Shown here piece after piece: positions 17,564-24,801 of a stretch of DNA of 64,000 nt. Below the pieces are notes generated by a model. It had not been told where the DNA came from. It saw only the letters and a list, made by a program, of their open reading frames with translations, and did no database searches. Made by a program: the position numbers and the translations under genes. Each line of letters begins with the position of its first letter. Within the stretch, counting starts at the first letter, position 1. Source of the stretch: Marinobacter guineae (GTDB lineage Bacteria > Pseudomonadota > Gammaproteobacteria > Pseudomonadales > Oleiphilaceae); contig NZ_KZ319345.1 of assembly GCF_002744735.1 (NCBI RefSeq), forward strand, positions 37,297 to 101,296. The letters are read 5' to 3'.

Positions 17564-17593
17564 TACTGGGTCGGGGATTAACCCGACCCAGTA
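17564..17593. other. Strong intergenic hairpin inside the operon
   Basis: TACTGGGTCGGG (17564-17575) and CCCGACCCAGTA (17582-17593) form a perfect 12-bp stem with a 6-base loop in the 70-base gap between two operon genes. No T-run follows on either strand, so it is not a classical terminator. It may set relative amounts of the proteins before and after it by partial termination, RNA processing or 3'-end protection. Confidence 0.6.
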
Positions 17594-17599
17594 GATAGG

Positions 17600-18007
17600 T
17601 TACAGGCTGGCCTCAACTTGTGGGAGGGCCGCACGTGCCTTGGTGAGCACCATACCCAGGTTGGCAGATTTCCGGCAGACAAAAGTTATCACGTGGTCCT
17701 GATAGCTCTTTGTGCGCATGAAAATGTGGATAAGGTTTTCGCTGTTTACAATGATTTCCTGGAAATAATGAAAATCATCCAGCGGCAGACCACGGGCCTT
17801 CTTGAACATGTTCTCGATGCTGACAACGTTGGGTCCCTGGAATAGATCGGCTGTGGCCGCAGCCAGCATTTCCAACACTTCGTCCGGGTGAGAATCTACA
17901 GTTTTAATGCCGAGAAGCATCCCGCTGGTAAGGTCTACGTAACCTCCGGCAAGGCACTCGGGAATGGTGGTAATAGCCTTCTGTAAGGCGTTATCAATGT
18001 CGGACAT
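17600..18007 (-). CDS. Roadblock-like protein (second copy)
   Basis: 135 residues: NALQKAITTIPECLAGGYVD, LTSGMLLGIKTVDSHPDEVL, ATADLFQGPNVVSIENMF, then EIIVNSENLIHIFMR and SYQDHVITFVCRKSANLGMV. Length and the order of strands match the roadblock fold, but sequence is divergent and the family call is less sure than for 17122. It lies 41 bases after the ABC-phosphatase gene. Two different roadblock-like proteins with one GTPase suggests a heterodimer. Confidence 0.6.
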   Translation of the reverse strand: MSDIDNALQKAITTIPECLAGGYVDLTSGMLLGIKTVDSHPDEVLEMLAAATADLFQGPNVVSIENMFKKARGLPLDDFHYFQEIIVNSENLIHIFMRTKSYQDHVITFVCRKSANLGMVLTKARAALPQVEASL

Positions 18008-18048
18008 CGATCGCGTTCCTCTTTATTGTGTTTTTTTTGCAGACGCTC

Positions 18049-19389
18049 TCACGAGGCCTGCGTGGTTGTCGCCCGCTCACTCAGAAACAGGGCAAACTTC
18101 TCCAGAAACTCCACCTGGGCTTCGGATTGCACCCAGCGGGGCTCTATGCGTCGTACTTTTTCCAGCGAGTCCAGAGCGGACATGCCGTCCCAGATCAGGC
18201 AACAGGCCAGTATCGTCCCTGTTCGTCCTAGGCCGGCTCTGCAGTGGACGGCAACCACGCCCCCGTCATTGCAGAGTGCCTGGATTGTTTTGCAAAGTTC
18301 TACGGTCTGCGTGATCGACGGGGCCCCCATGTCTTTGAACGGAGACCAGATGTTTTCGATGCCATGGGCATTCAATGCATCGGTGTCAGGTTCGGTCTCT
18401 GTCAGTGTAACCAGCGTGGTGATTCCAACACGTTTCAGAGCGACGAGGTCATACTCAAGGTCCTGAACGATGCCGGGCCTGGGAGTTCCGGCGAGCTGTC
18501 CCTTTCTGAGCCAGAGGAAACCCCGTGGACCGAAGCTGTCACTCACATACGATCGCGCTGCCTCCGGCAGTGGCGCGGGTGGGGGCGTTCCCGGCGACAG
18601 GGTTTCGGGGTCGGCATCCGGTGCAGCAACGGCGCAGGAGCCACTTCTGACAAAACTCTTACCGGCCTGACTGGTCGGTTGCCTGAGAAATTCGCTGGTT
18701 TTTGCCGTTTCCTGAACAGAGCCTCCTGCGATCAAAACCGTTCGTCCGCCCAGGCGTGCGGCATGGGAAAGGTTGTGCAGCGCGATAAGAATCGAGCGAT
18801 GCTGACTTTCCGCTGCAACGTACCGGAGAAGGCATTCTGCTTCGCGGTCATCCAGTCCGGTCGTTGGTTCGTCGAGCAGGATCAGTCTGGCCCCGGTTGC
18901 CGCAAGCCGCATAGCTGCGAGGTGTCGCTGCTGGGCTAGGCTCAGATGAATGACCGGTTCATTGATTTGCCCAATAAGGTCCTCAAGACCCGCTCTTTCC
19001 AACAGTCGCTTTGCCAGTTTGCGCTGTTGCAAAGGTGACAGGGAGCGTCGTTCCGGAAGATCCTGAACGATGTTGTCCAGAATGCTTGCCATCACCATTC
19101 GAGCGTTTTGCGCCGCGAGAACAGGCCGCTCTCCGGTGTCTACAAGGGGAGCACCAACGTAGTTTGCCTGACCCCAGGTGCGCAGGTTAGGGTTGGGATC
19201 GTTAAAACCTGCAAGCGTTCGGAGTAACGTTGACTTCCCGGTGCCGCTTGGACCCAGTAGTACTGTGATTCCACGATCCGGCACCTCGAGGTCGATGCTG
19301 GCCAGGACCGTTTTCTCCCGGAAAGCCACACCGAAGCCGGTTAGCGAAAGTACTGCGTTATCATCAGCAAACGGGTCGTCGGAATTCAC
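18049..19389 (-). CDS. ABC-type ATPase fused to a dual-specificity phosphatase
   Basis: 446 residues. Residues 10-225 are an ABC nucleotide-binding domain: Walker A GPSGTGKST, Q-loop region, signature LSLAQQRHLAAMRL and Walker B LILLDEPTTGLDD followed by the H-loop ALHNLSHAARLGG. A linker rich in Pro and Ala leads to a cysteine phosphatase domain (300-430) with the active-site loop VHCRAGLGRTG (Cys near residue 383) and the acid loop PFKDMGAPS. No membrane domain is fused or encoded nearby. The GTG start overlaps the GTPase stop (19386-19389). An ABC ATPase joined to a tyrosine/dual-specificity phosphatase is an architecture I do not know by name. Confidence 0.85.
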   Translation of the reverse strand: MNSDDPFADDNAVLSLTGFGVAFREKTVLASIDLEVPDRGITVLLGPSGTGKSTLLRTLAGFNDPNPNLRTWGQANYVGAPLVDTGERPVLAAQNARMVMASILDNIVQDLPERRSLSPLQQRKLAKRLLERAGLEDLIGQINEPVIHLSLAQQRHLAAMRLAATGARLILLDEPTTGLDDREAECLLRYVAAESQHRSILIALHNLSHAARLGGRTVLIAGGSVQETAKTSEFLRQPTSQAGKSFVRSGSCAVAAPDADPETLSPGTPPPAPLPEAARSYVSDSFGPRGFLWLRKGQLAGTPRPGIVQDLEYDLVALKRVGITTLVTLTETEPDTDALNAHGIENIWSPFKDMGAPSITQTVELCKTIQALCNDGGVVAVHCRAGLGRTGTILACCLIWDGMSALDSLEKVRRIEPRWVQSEAQVEFLEKFALFLSERATTTQAS

Positions 19390-19919
19390 CGCTTGACTCC
19401 CGGGTCCAGCATAGCTAGAAGCGCCTGCAGCAAGATTGTGATGTCGCTCCGTTCGCGCGCGTCTACCTCGAAGACCGGCGCCCTGATGCCGAGTTCATCG
19501 AGCTTCGTATAAAAGGAGTAAAGGCCGGGGCGATTTTTTACATCCATGCGGGTCACACCCAGAACCATTGAGCTTTTCTTGATAAAGGGCTGGAAAGCCT
19601 TGACGTAGAATTCGAGGTCCGCCAGTGGATCTTCGGTGGTATTGTCGAGTAACAGAACCAGACCCAGCCCTCCGATTGTCACAATGTCCCACATGAAACT
19701 GAAGCGCTCTTGCCCCGGCGTACCATACAAATGGATCTTCTGGCCGTTCCCTACATCAAGGGTGCCGTAATCCATGGCCACCGTAGTGGTTGCTTTGCGC
19801 TTTGATACCTCGTCGCTGGCCTTGCTTTCGGTGCTGACGACGTCAATATCACTGATGGCCTGGATTGCCGTGGTTTTTCCTGCGCCGACAGGGCCGGCAA
19901 AAATGATTTTATGTTCCAC
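19386..19919 (-). CDS. MglA-like small GTPase
   Basis: 177 residues with G1 GPVGAGKTT, a switch region around ATTTVAMDYGTL, G3 YGTPGQERF and a G4-like TRMD in place of the usual NKxD; EVDAR takes the G5 position. This is the family of prokaryotic Ras-like GTPases paired with roadblock proteins (MglA, CvnD). The Asp of TRMD should keep guanine selectivity. It should cycle under control of the roadblock-like proteins at 17122, 17600 and 15851. It is coupled by a four-base overlap to the ABC-phosphatase. Confidence 0.9.
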   Translation of the reverse strand: MEHKIIFAGPVGAGKTTAIQAISDIDVVSTESKASDEVSKRKATTTVAMDYGTLDVGNGQKIHLYGTPGQERFSFMWDIVTIGGLGLVLLLDNTTEDPLADLEFYVKAFQPFIKKSSMVLGVTRMDVKNRPGLYSFYTKLDELGIRAPVFEVDARERSDITILLQALLAMLDPGVKR

Positions 19920-19928
19920 AAATCAGTC

Positions 19929-20567
19929 CTAGCGTCCGGCGAGTTTGGAGAGCAACGAGGTCAGCAGCGTCTGGTTTCGATGAGGGTCGAGGCGTGGTTC
20001 TTCGGCTTTTCGATTAATCGCGCGAGCAAAGCCTGCTGCACGGGCGGCACTGTAAATCTGACACATTTCCCCCATGGGCACTTTTAATAAGCGCGCTGCG
20101 AAGTAAACAGATGTTGGGTGTTTATAAAATAGCGCCAGGATTCTGAATGTGTTGGGTGAAAGGGGCAGTCTCGTGAGGTTCGGCCAGTAATCCAACTGAA
20201 CGACATCGTTCCAGTGATACCCTTCCATCAGTCTGCCTTCAGAGGTGTAATAGACGGTTCGCCACATCAGTTCGTCGATGTTCCTGCCAATCGCTTTCTT
20301 ATAGTCGTTGCTCTCTTCTTCGGACAGGACACGTAGACGGCACTTCGCGGCAGGCAATTGAAGGAGTTCGGGTAAATCCGGCCCTTCAAAAAAATATTCT
20401 CCCCGGCTAGCAAGAAGGATCAGGTCTCCATGAGTTTCCGAAGAAAGGAGAATATTCTGTTTATTTGCGACTGCTCGTCGCAGGCTCGTGATCAGGTAAT
20501 GATTGGGATCAAAAAAAACTGCGGTGCCGGCGATGGTCGTATTGTTGGAGAGTGTTCTGGTGTCCAT
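19929..20567 (-). CDS. First gene of the GTPase operon, probable winged-helix protein
   Basis: A 212-residue soluble protein with no family I can name. Residues 10-75 form a beta-rich part (TAVFFDPNHYLITSLRRAVA, DLILLASRGEYFFEG). Residues 120-200 look like a winged helix (LPLSPNTFRILALFYKHPTS, then FAARLLKVPMGEMCQIYSAA), with a basic C-terminal tail. In actinobacterial conservons the equivalent place between roadblock and GTPase is taken by a DUF742 winged-helix protein; a similar adaptor role is inference. It starts the minus-strand operon, nine bases before the GTPase. Confidence 0.65.
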   Translation of the reverse strand: MDTRTLSNNTTIAGTAVFFDPNHYLITSLRRAVANKQNILLSSETHGDLILLASRGEYFFEGPDLPELLQLPAAKCRLRVLSEEESNDYKKAIGRNIDELMWRTVYYTSEGRLMEGYHWNDVVQLDYWPNLTRLPLSPNTFRILALFYKHPTSVYFAARLLKVPMGEMCQIYSAARAAGFARAINRKAEEPRLDPHRNQTLLTSLLSKLAGR

Positions 20568-21096
20568 TAAATCTCACAGGAAAACATAAGTTTTTTCAGT
20601 CGATGACTAGTTCAAGTATCCAGTTTGCCTGATGGACAGTTACGACTGTGTCTCGCCCTGTTTGCGGAGTATGTGTCGTCGAGGGACGGTGATCATGCTT
20701 CTGAATCCTTGTATATTATCTTTGGTTATATACATGACTAAGAGAATAGTAGATGTAGGGGGCGTGTTAAACAAGGGGAAAATGTGTGATTCCTGTACAT
20801 ATAGGGCTTGCTTGTGTAAAAGCTGCGTAACGGGATGTTGTTCGTCGGTGCAGTATTGTTGTTTTGGACTTGCCCCGGTGCAGTAGACACTCCTGGCCTA
20901 TGAGCGAGGCGCGAAGGTGCCCATCCCATCACTTACGATTCATGCCCACACTGCCCCATCACTAGGTTTGTTAGCATTCGTGCGTTTGTATTTCTTTCGT
21001 TGGAATTCTGTAACACTTCACATCAGGCGGAGGCCTGCCAAGCCACTCTGATCTAAGCTTGCAGGAATACGCATTCCACGCCAGAAGCACCGAAAA
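20568..21096. other. 529-base intergenic region with repeat copy 2
   Basis: Divergent gap between the GTPase operon and the lipoprotein gene. It must hold the promoters of both, but I found no convincing -35/-10 pair. It contains the second copy of the 32-nt repeat and an AT-rich stretch at 20706-20760. The Cys-rich ORF crossing it looks accidental. Confidence 0.4.
20864..20895 (+). repeat. 32-nt direct repeat, copy 2
   Basis: Same 32 bases as 15729-15760, same orientation, 5135 bases apart. The minus-strand string ATGAATCGTAAGTGATGGG (about 20926-20944) matches the one beside copy 1 but lies on the other flank. Probably the remains of two insertions of one element family. Confidence 0.6.
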
Positions 21097-21660
21097 TTGA
21101 AAAAGACTCTCCTCGCAGTACGCTCCTTTGCTTGTCTTGCGGTGCTGGCGCTTTTGCTGACCGGTTGCGCCTTTTCCGGTGGCGGCAGGAGCATGGATGA
21201 CCCAACCAATTCACTTGTTTTCGGATTTATTGATATGGACGACGCGCCAACGGATGTCAGTTACGCGAAGCTGCAGCAAGCTGCTCCCAAAACTGAATCC
21301 GGTTTCTGGACCATGTCTGCCGAGGACGGCATTCTTTACAATCAGTACCTGCCTTCCGGTAGTTTTCAAATGTCGCGATTTGGTGGCCACTCGTTTTGGT
21401 GGGGCGAACATGTCTATGATTTCCCCACTTACGGGCGTAACGAGACTGCGATCCAAATCGAGCAGCCCGGCATTTACTTTGTGGGAGCCTATGCCTACCG
21501 GGATGCAGAAAGTGGCTTTTTTGAGTTCGGAAAATTCTCGATTGAATTGTTGGACGACCCCACAGAAAAAGCGCTTCTGCTAAAGATACAGGAAATGGAC
21601 TGGGTGCGCGCAACCCAATGGCAGGAGCGAATACGTGATCGTCTGCAGGAGCTCAACTGA
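21097..21660 (+). CDS. Lipoprotein of unknown function
   Basis: 187 residues starting at TTG 21097. A lipoprotein signal (MKKTLLAVRSFACLAVLALL then the lipobox LTGC, Cys near residue 24) is followed by a Gly/Ser linker and a beta-rich domain (NSLVFGFIDMDDAPTDVSYA, FGGHSFWWGEHVYDFPTYG, IQIEQPGIYFVGAYAYRD). This fold pattern resembles periplasmic domains of DUF-type lipoproteins, but I cannot name it. The next lipoprotein gene begins on the last base of this stop codon, so they form an operon. Confidence 0.75.
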   Translation: MKKTLLAVRSFACLAVLALLLTGCAFSGGGRSMDDPTNSLVFGFIDMDDAPTDVSYAKLQQAAPKTESGFWTMSAEDGILYNQYLPSGSFQMSRFGGHSFWWGEHVYDFPTYGRNETAIQIEQPGIYFVGAYAYRDAESGFFEFGKFSIELLDDPTEKALLLKIQEMDWVRATQWQERIRDRLQELN

Positions 21661-22297
21661 TGCCCGACAATCGTCGATTCGAGGCGCGTTTCGCTCTGCT
21701 GAATGTATTAATCGCTGTTTTGACCGGATGCGTTGTACCCTCGTCGTCGATCCAGCAAGTCACAAGCCTCGCCCAATTGAACGGCAACACCATCCTCGTG
21801 ATCGGAGAAGTTCAGCTAGTGCCCGCTCTTGCATCGGATGAGCAGCTCTTGGACGACAATTATGAGGAATTTCGCAATACGGCCATCCTCATTGTCGATG
21901 AGGACTTACGCCAGCCAGAAGACGATCTGACACTCGGCGGATTGCGCCGGAGCATCAGGACCCCTTGGGCGAAACATTCTTCGTGGCTTACGAAAACAGG
22001 CCGTTCGTTAACACCAAATCTTGGCTAGTAATGGATGCCAGAATTCGAATGGTCGCCCCGGACGCCGTTATCCGGCCTGCAAATGCGCCGTTGCATGGCG
22101 TATTCGGCGTCAATGTGCAGCCAGAGGAGCGGGCCGTATATATCGGCACCATACGCTATCACCGCGACGCGTTCTTCAGTACGGTAAAGGTCGAAGTGAT
22201 GGATCAGTTTGCCCAGGCTCAAGAAGCCTTTCAGCACAAGTTTGGCGGTCGATTGAGTTTGCGAAAAGAACTCGCGGTTCTCTTGCACCCCGAGTGA
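21660..22297 (+). pseudogene. Second lipoprotein gene, frameshifted
   Basis: The first part (21660 to about 21960) encodes a signal with lipobox VLTGC and the stretch LAQLNGNTILVIGEVQLVP. The second part continues in another frame from about 21956 (DPLGETFFVAYENRPFVNTK ... KFGGRLSLRKELAVLLHPE). Joined, they make one exported protein of about 210 residues. A one-base change near the CCCC at 21962 breaks it. It could be a true inactivation or a sequencing error. Function unknown; probably works with the lipoprotein upstream. Confidence 0.65.
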
Positions 22298-22409
22298 GTC
22301 TCTACCCTCCAGTCTCAGGCATCGAATGCTTCGTTGGTCCCGAGACTTTCCAGGCATACCGTTGCCGACCATAGCTAGGCAGCGAACGTGAAGCGTTGCA
22401 TGCATCTGT

Positions 22410-22871
22410 ATGAGAGAACTAATTGAGTTCGTCGTTAAAGTGTTTTCGGTCTATCTGATCTTTCGCACTCTAGGAACCTATATTCCCCATGCGTTGACGC
22501 CCGAGGTCTTTAACGCGTCGAATTCGTTGCACTTCGGTTACTTCGCGGCGAGTCTGAGCGTGCCCATCGTCGTCGGAATCGTTTTGTGGGTTAAAGCGCC
22601 ACACATTTCCGAAACCGCTTTTCCCATCAAACGCTCGGGGACTCCAGCGGGTGAGTGCGCAATGATGGCCACCGGTTTGATGTTGCTAGGCGTGGATGTG
22701 GCGGTGCGCTCAGTCAGCGTTGTGCTTAACCAGCTCGGCTCTGGTACGCCGATAAACTATGGCTGGGTTTGCATCCTGTTTCTGTCCGTCGCGGTCGTTT
22801 TAGGCCACAAGGTTATCGTAGAGGGATTACGCAAGGTTTGCACCGAGAGCAACGGTACAAGACTCACGTGA
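22410..22871 (+). CDS. Small integral membrane protein
   Basis: 153 residues with three or four membrane helices: FVVKVFSVYLIFRTLGTYI (8-26), HFGYFAASLSVPIVVGIVLW (44-63), ECAMMATGLMLLGVDVAV (88-105) and VCILFLSVAVVLGHKVIV (121-140). Short loops and no known motif. It follows the two lipoprotein genes by 112 bases on the same strand. Function unknown. Confidence 0.7.
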   Translation: MRELIEFVVKVFSVYLIFRTLGTYIPHALTPEVFNASNSLHFGYFAASLSVPIVVGIVLWVKAPHISETAFPIKRSGTPAGECAMMATGLMLLGVDVAVRSVSVVLNQLGSGTPINYGWVCILFLSVAVVLGHKVIVEGLRKVCTESNGTRLT

Positions 22872-23001
22872 GTATCCCGCAGTACCCTCCAACTCCCAGG
22901 CCTCATCTGATACGGAGGATCCTAAACTCGCTCTAGAGTACTGGTGACCACCACGATACTGCGGGCGGGCCTCCCCGGCTCCTCGAAGGGGGCTGACCAG
23001 C

Positions 23002-23412
23002 TCACGTTGAGTTATGGGTGTCGGCAAGCAGCTCGGAGATATACCGGTCGAGGTCATCAAAACCATTGCCTTCAAACCCCGTGAACTGAATGCCGATCTG
23101 AAATTCATCCCGGGCGATGCGGCGAACATACACCATCGTACCGTGTGCAACGATAGAAACCGGCTGTGCGGCACCATCCGGCACGGCAAACCGCATCGTC
23201 ACGGTATTGCAGTTGCCCGTAGCAGGCGCCTTTTTATCCGGCATGAGTTGTTCAGCGCTCTGCTGGTTACAAGAGATCATCGCGCCGGTGCGTGAGAGGT
23301 TGGAGAGGGAACAGGTCAGGTCGCAGCCGCGCGGCATCTCAATGACCGTGTCCGCGCGAACTTCCACCCGTTGCTGGTTGCGCAGATTTCGTTTGGCGGC
23401 CACTGATTTCAT
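23002..23412 (-). CDS. PilZ-domain protein
   Basis: 136 residues from ATG 23412 (an upstream TTG at 23463 would overlap the previous stop). It carries the two PilZ signatures: the RxxxR-type cluster KRNLRNQQRVEVRADTVIEM and LSNLSRTGAMIS in place of (D/N)xSxxG, then a beta barrel ending FQIGIQFTGFEG. PilZ proteins bind cyclic-di-GMP and act as effectors. It is just downstream of the GAF-EAL gene, so a phosphodiesterase and a receptor are co-encoded. Confidence 0.85.
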   Translation of the reverse strand: MKSVAAKRNLRNQQRVEVRADTVIEMPRGCDLTCSLSNLSRTGAMISCNQQSAEQLMPDKKAPATGNCNTVTMRFAVPDGAAQPVSIVAHGTMVYVRRIARDEFQIGIQFTGFEGNGFDDLDRYISELLADTHNST

Positions 23413-23459
23413 GTTTAACACTCTTACGTCCTTGATAGCATTTAAGGCGTCGTTCCGTA

Positions 23460-24659
23460 TCAAGCCAACTCTGCAGGTTTGCCGATGTAGTAGCCCTGTA
23501 CCTTGTCCACTCCCAGCTCCTTAAGCACATCAAACTCTTCTTGTGTTTCGACGCCCTCGGCAACGACTTGCGCCCTTACGCGCTGAGCGTAGGAAACAAG
23601 CGCCGCTGCCAGCGCCTGTTTCTTCCGATCGCAGTGTATGTTCCGGATCAGATTAAGATCCAGCTTGATAATATCCGCGTCCAGTTCCAGAACATGCTGC
23701 AACGATGCGTATCCGGACCCCGCATCGTCGATGGCAAGTCGGGCCCCCATTTTACGAATGGACTGAACGGAATCTCGAAATTCCGGATAGTCCAGTATCT
23801 GAGAGTGCTCGGTAACCTCCAGTACGATCCTGTGAGCATCCTTGCGATTCAGAAGATTGCCGACCGCACCCGATAAAATGGCGGCGGGAGAGGCATTGAT
23901 ACTCAAAAAACAGGACTCAGGAATCTTGGGCAATTGCGTGAGCGCCAGGTCAATCGCCAACGTCTCCAAAAAATCACCCAAACCCACCTGTTCGGCCTCG
24001 CTGAACCAAATGTCGGGTGAGCGATAGGGCTCGGTGTTGAATCGGGCCAGCGCCTCATACCCACAAATCGCAGCGCCCGTGATCGACCAGATCGGCTGAA
24101 AATGCATGGTTAACTCCTGGCTTGAGCTCAGGCCCTCGATTCGCGACCGTATCTGGTTGTCATGCCGTTGCCGATGTCGATGAAACTCGATCCGATCTGC
24201 AATGACGTCGGCCACAAACGCCAATAATGAAGGGTCTCGGGTCTCTAACGACGGATCGCTGGAATGCTTCAGGCAACACAGTGTGCCGTAAATTTCGCCA
24301 TCGGAAAGATAAATGGGCACGCCCAGATACGCACCAATGGACAGCTCGTTCGTGACGTCCATCGCACGTGTTATTGCATTCGATCGGGCATCGGGAATGA
24401 TTGAGGGGAGCTCGCCGTCTGCAATCTTTCGGCAGTAGGTTTGGCTCTGAGGGTGGGAAAAACAGAAGCCTTCGGACGACAAGTCTGCGTTGTTATCCGA
24501 CTCCACGAACACCATGGTTCGGGTGCCATGCTCAAACTTTCCAATGAATGCCATGTCCATTGAAAAACTACGTCTCAACATGCCTAAGAGCTTGGCTATT
24601 GAAACGCCGAACGCTTCGTCGAAATAATCGGGCCCTGATCGTACCGTGCCAACCGCCAT
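23460..24659 (-). CDS. GAF-EAL cyclic-di-GMP phosphodiesterase
   Basis: 399 residues from ATG 24659, which has AAAGGGAG nine bases before it; the frame is open to 24764 but without a ribosome site. GAF domain at 20-165 (DMAFIGKFEHGTRTMVFVES, LGVPIYLSDGEIYGTLCCLK). EAL domain at 180-395 with GYEALARF, SINASP, LEVTEH, IDDAGSGYASL (the usual DDFGTG replaced by DDAGSG) and AEGVETQEEFDVL. All metal ligands appear present, so active hydrolysis is expected. The GAF-EAL order recalls YeaP-like proteins. Confidence 0.88.
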   Translation of the reverse strand: MAVGTVRSGPDYFDEAFGVSIAKLLGMLRRSFSMDMAFIGKFEHGTRTMVFVESDNNADLSSEGFCFSHPQSQTYCRKIADGELPSIIPDARSNAITRAMDVTNELSIGAYLGVPIYLSDGEIYGTLCCLKHSSDPSLETRDPSLLAFVADVIADRIEFHRHRQRHDNQIRSRIEGLSSSQELTMHFQPIWSITGAAICGYEALARFNTEPYRSPDIWFSEAEQVGLGDFLETLAIDLALTQLPKIPESCFLSINASPAAILSGAVGNLLNRKDAHRIVLEVTEHSQILDYPEFRDSVQSIRKMGARLAIDDAGSGYASLQHVLELDADIIKLDLNLIRNIHCDRKKQALAAALVSYAQRVRAQVVAEGVETQEEFDVLKELGVDKVQGYYIGKPAELA

Positions 24660-24801
24660 CGTAAGAACTCCCTTTGTACCTGTCTTAAAGCTATTGCTCA
24701 TCTGCGGCCGTAACCCAGTCGATTGCCGGTTTCTGGCGTTTGATGGCCCCTGGCCCCCATCCATCCGGTGTTCTGGGCTGTGCTTTGATTGAACGGGAAA
24801 G

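Noticed and set aside
20632..20886. Cys-rich 84-residue ORF
   Set aside because: It ends in the 32-nt repeat, lacks a ribosome site and has a low-complexity Cys pattern that looks accidental.
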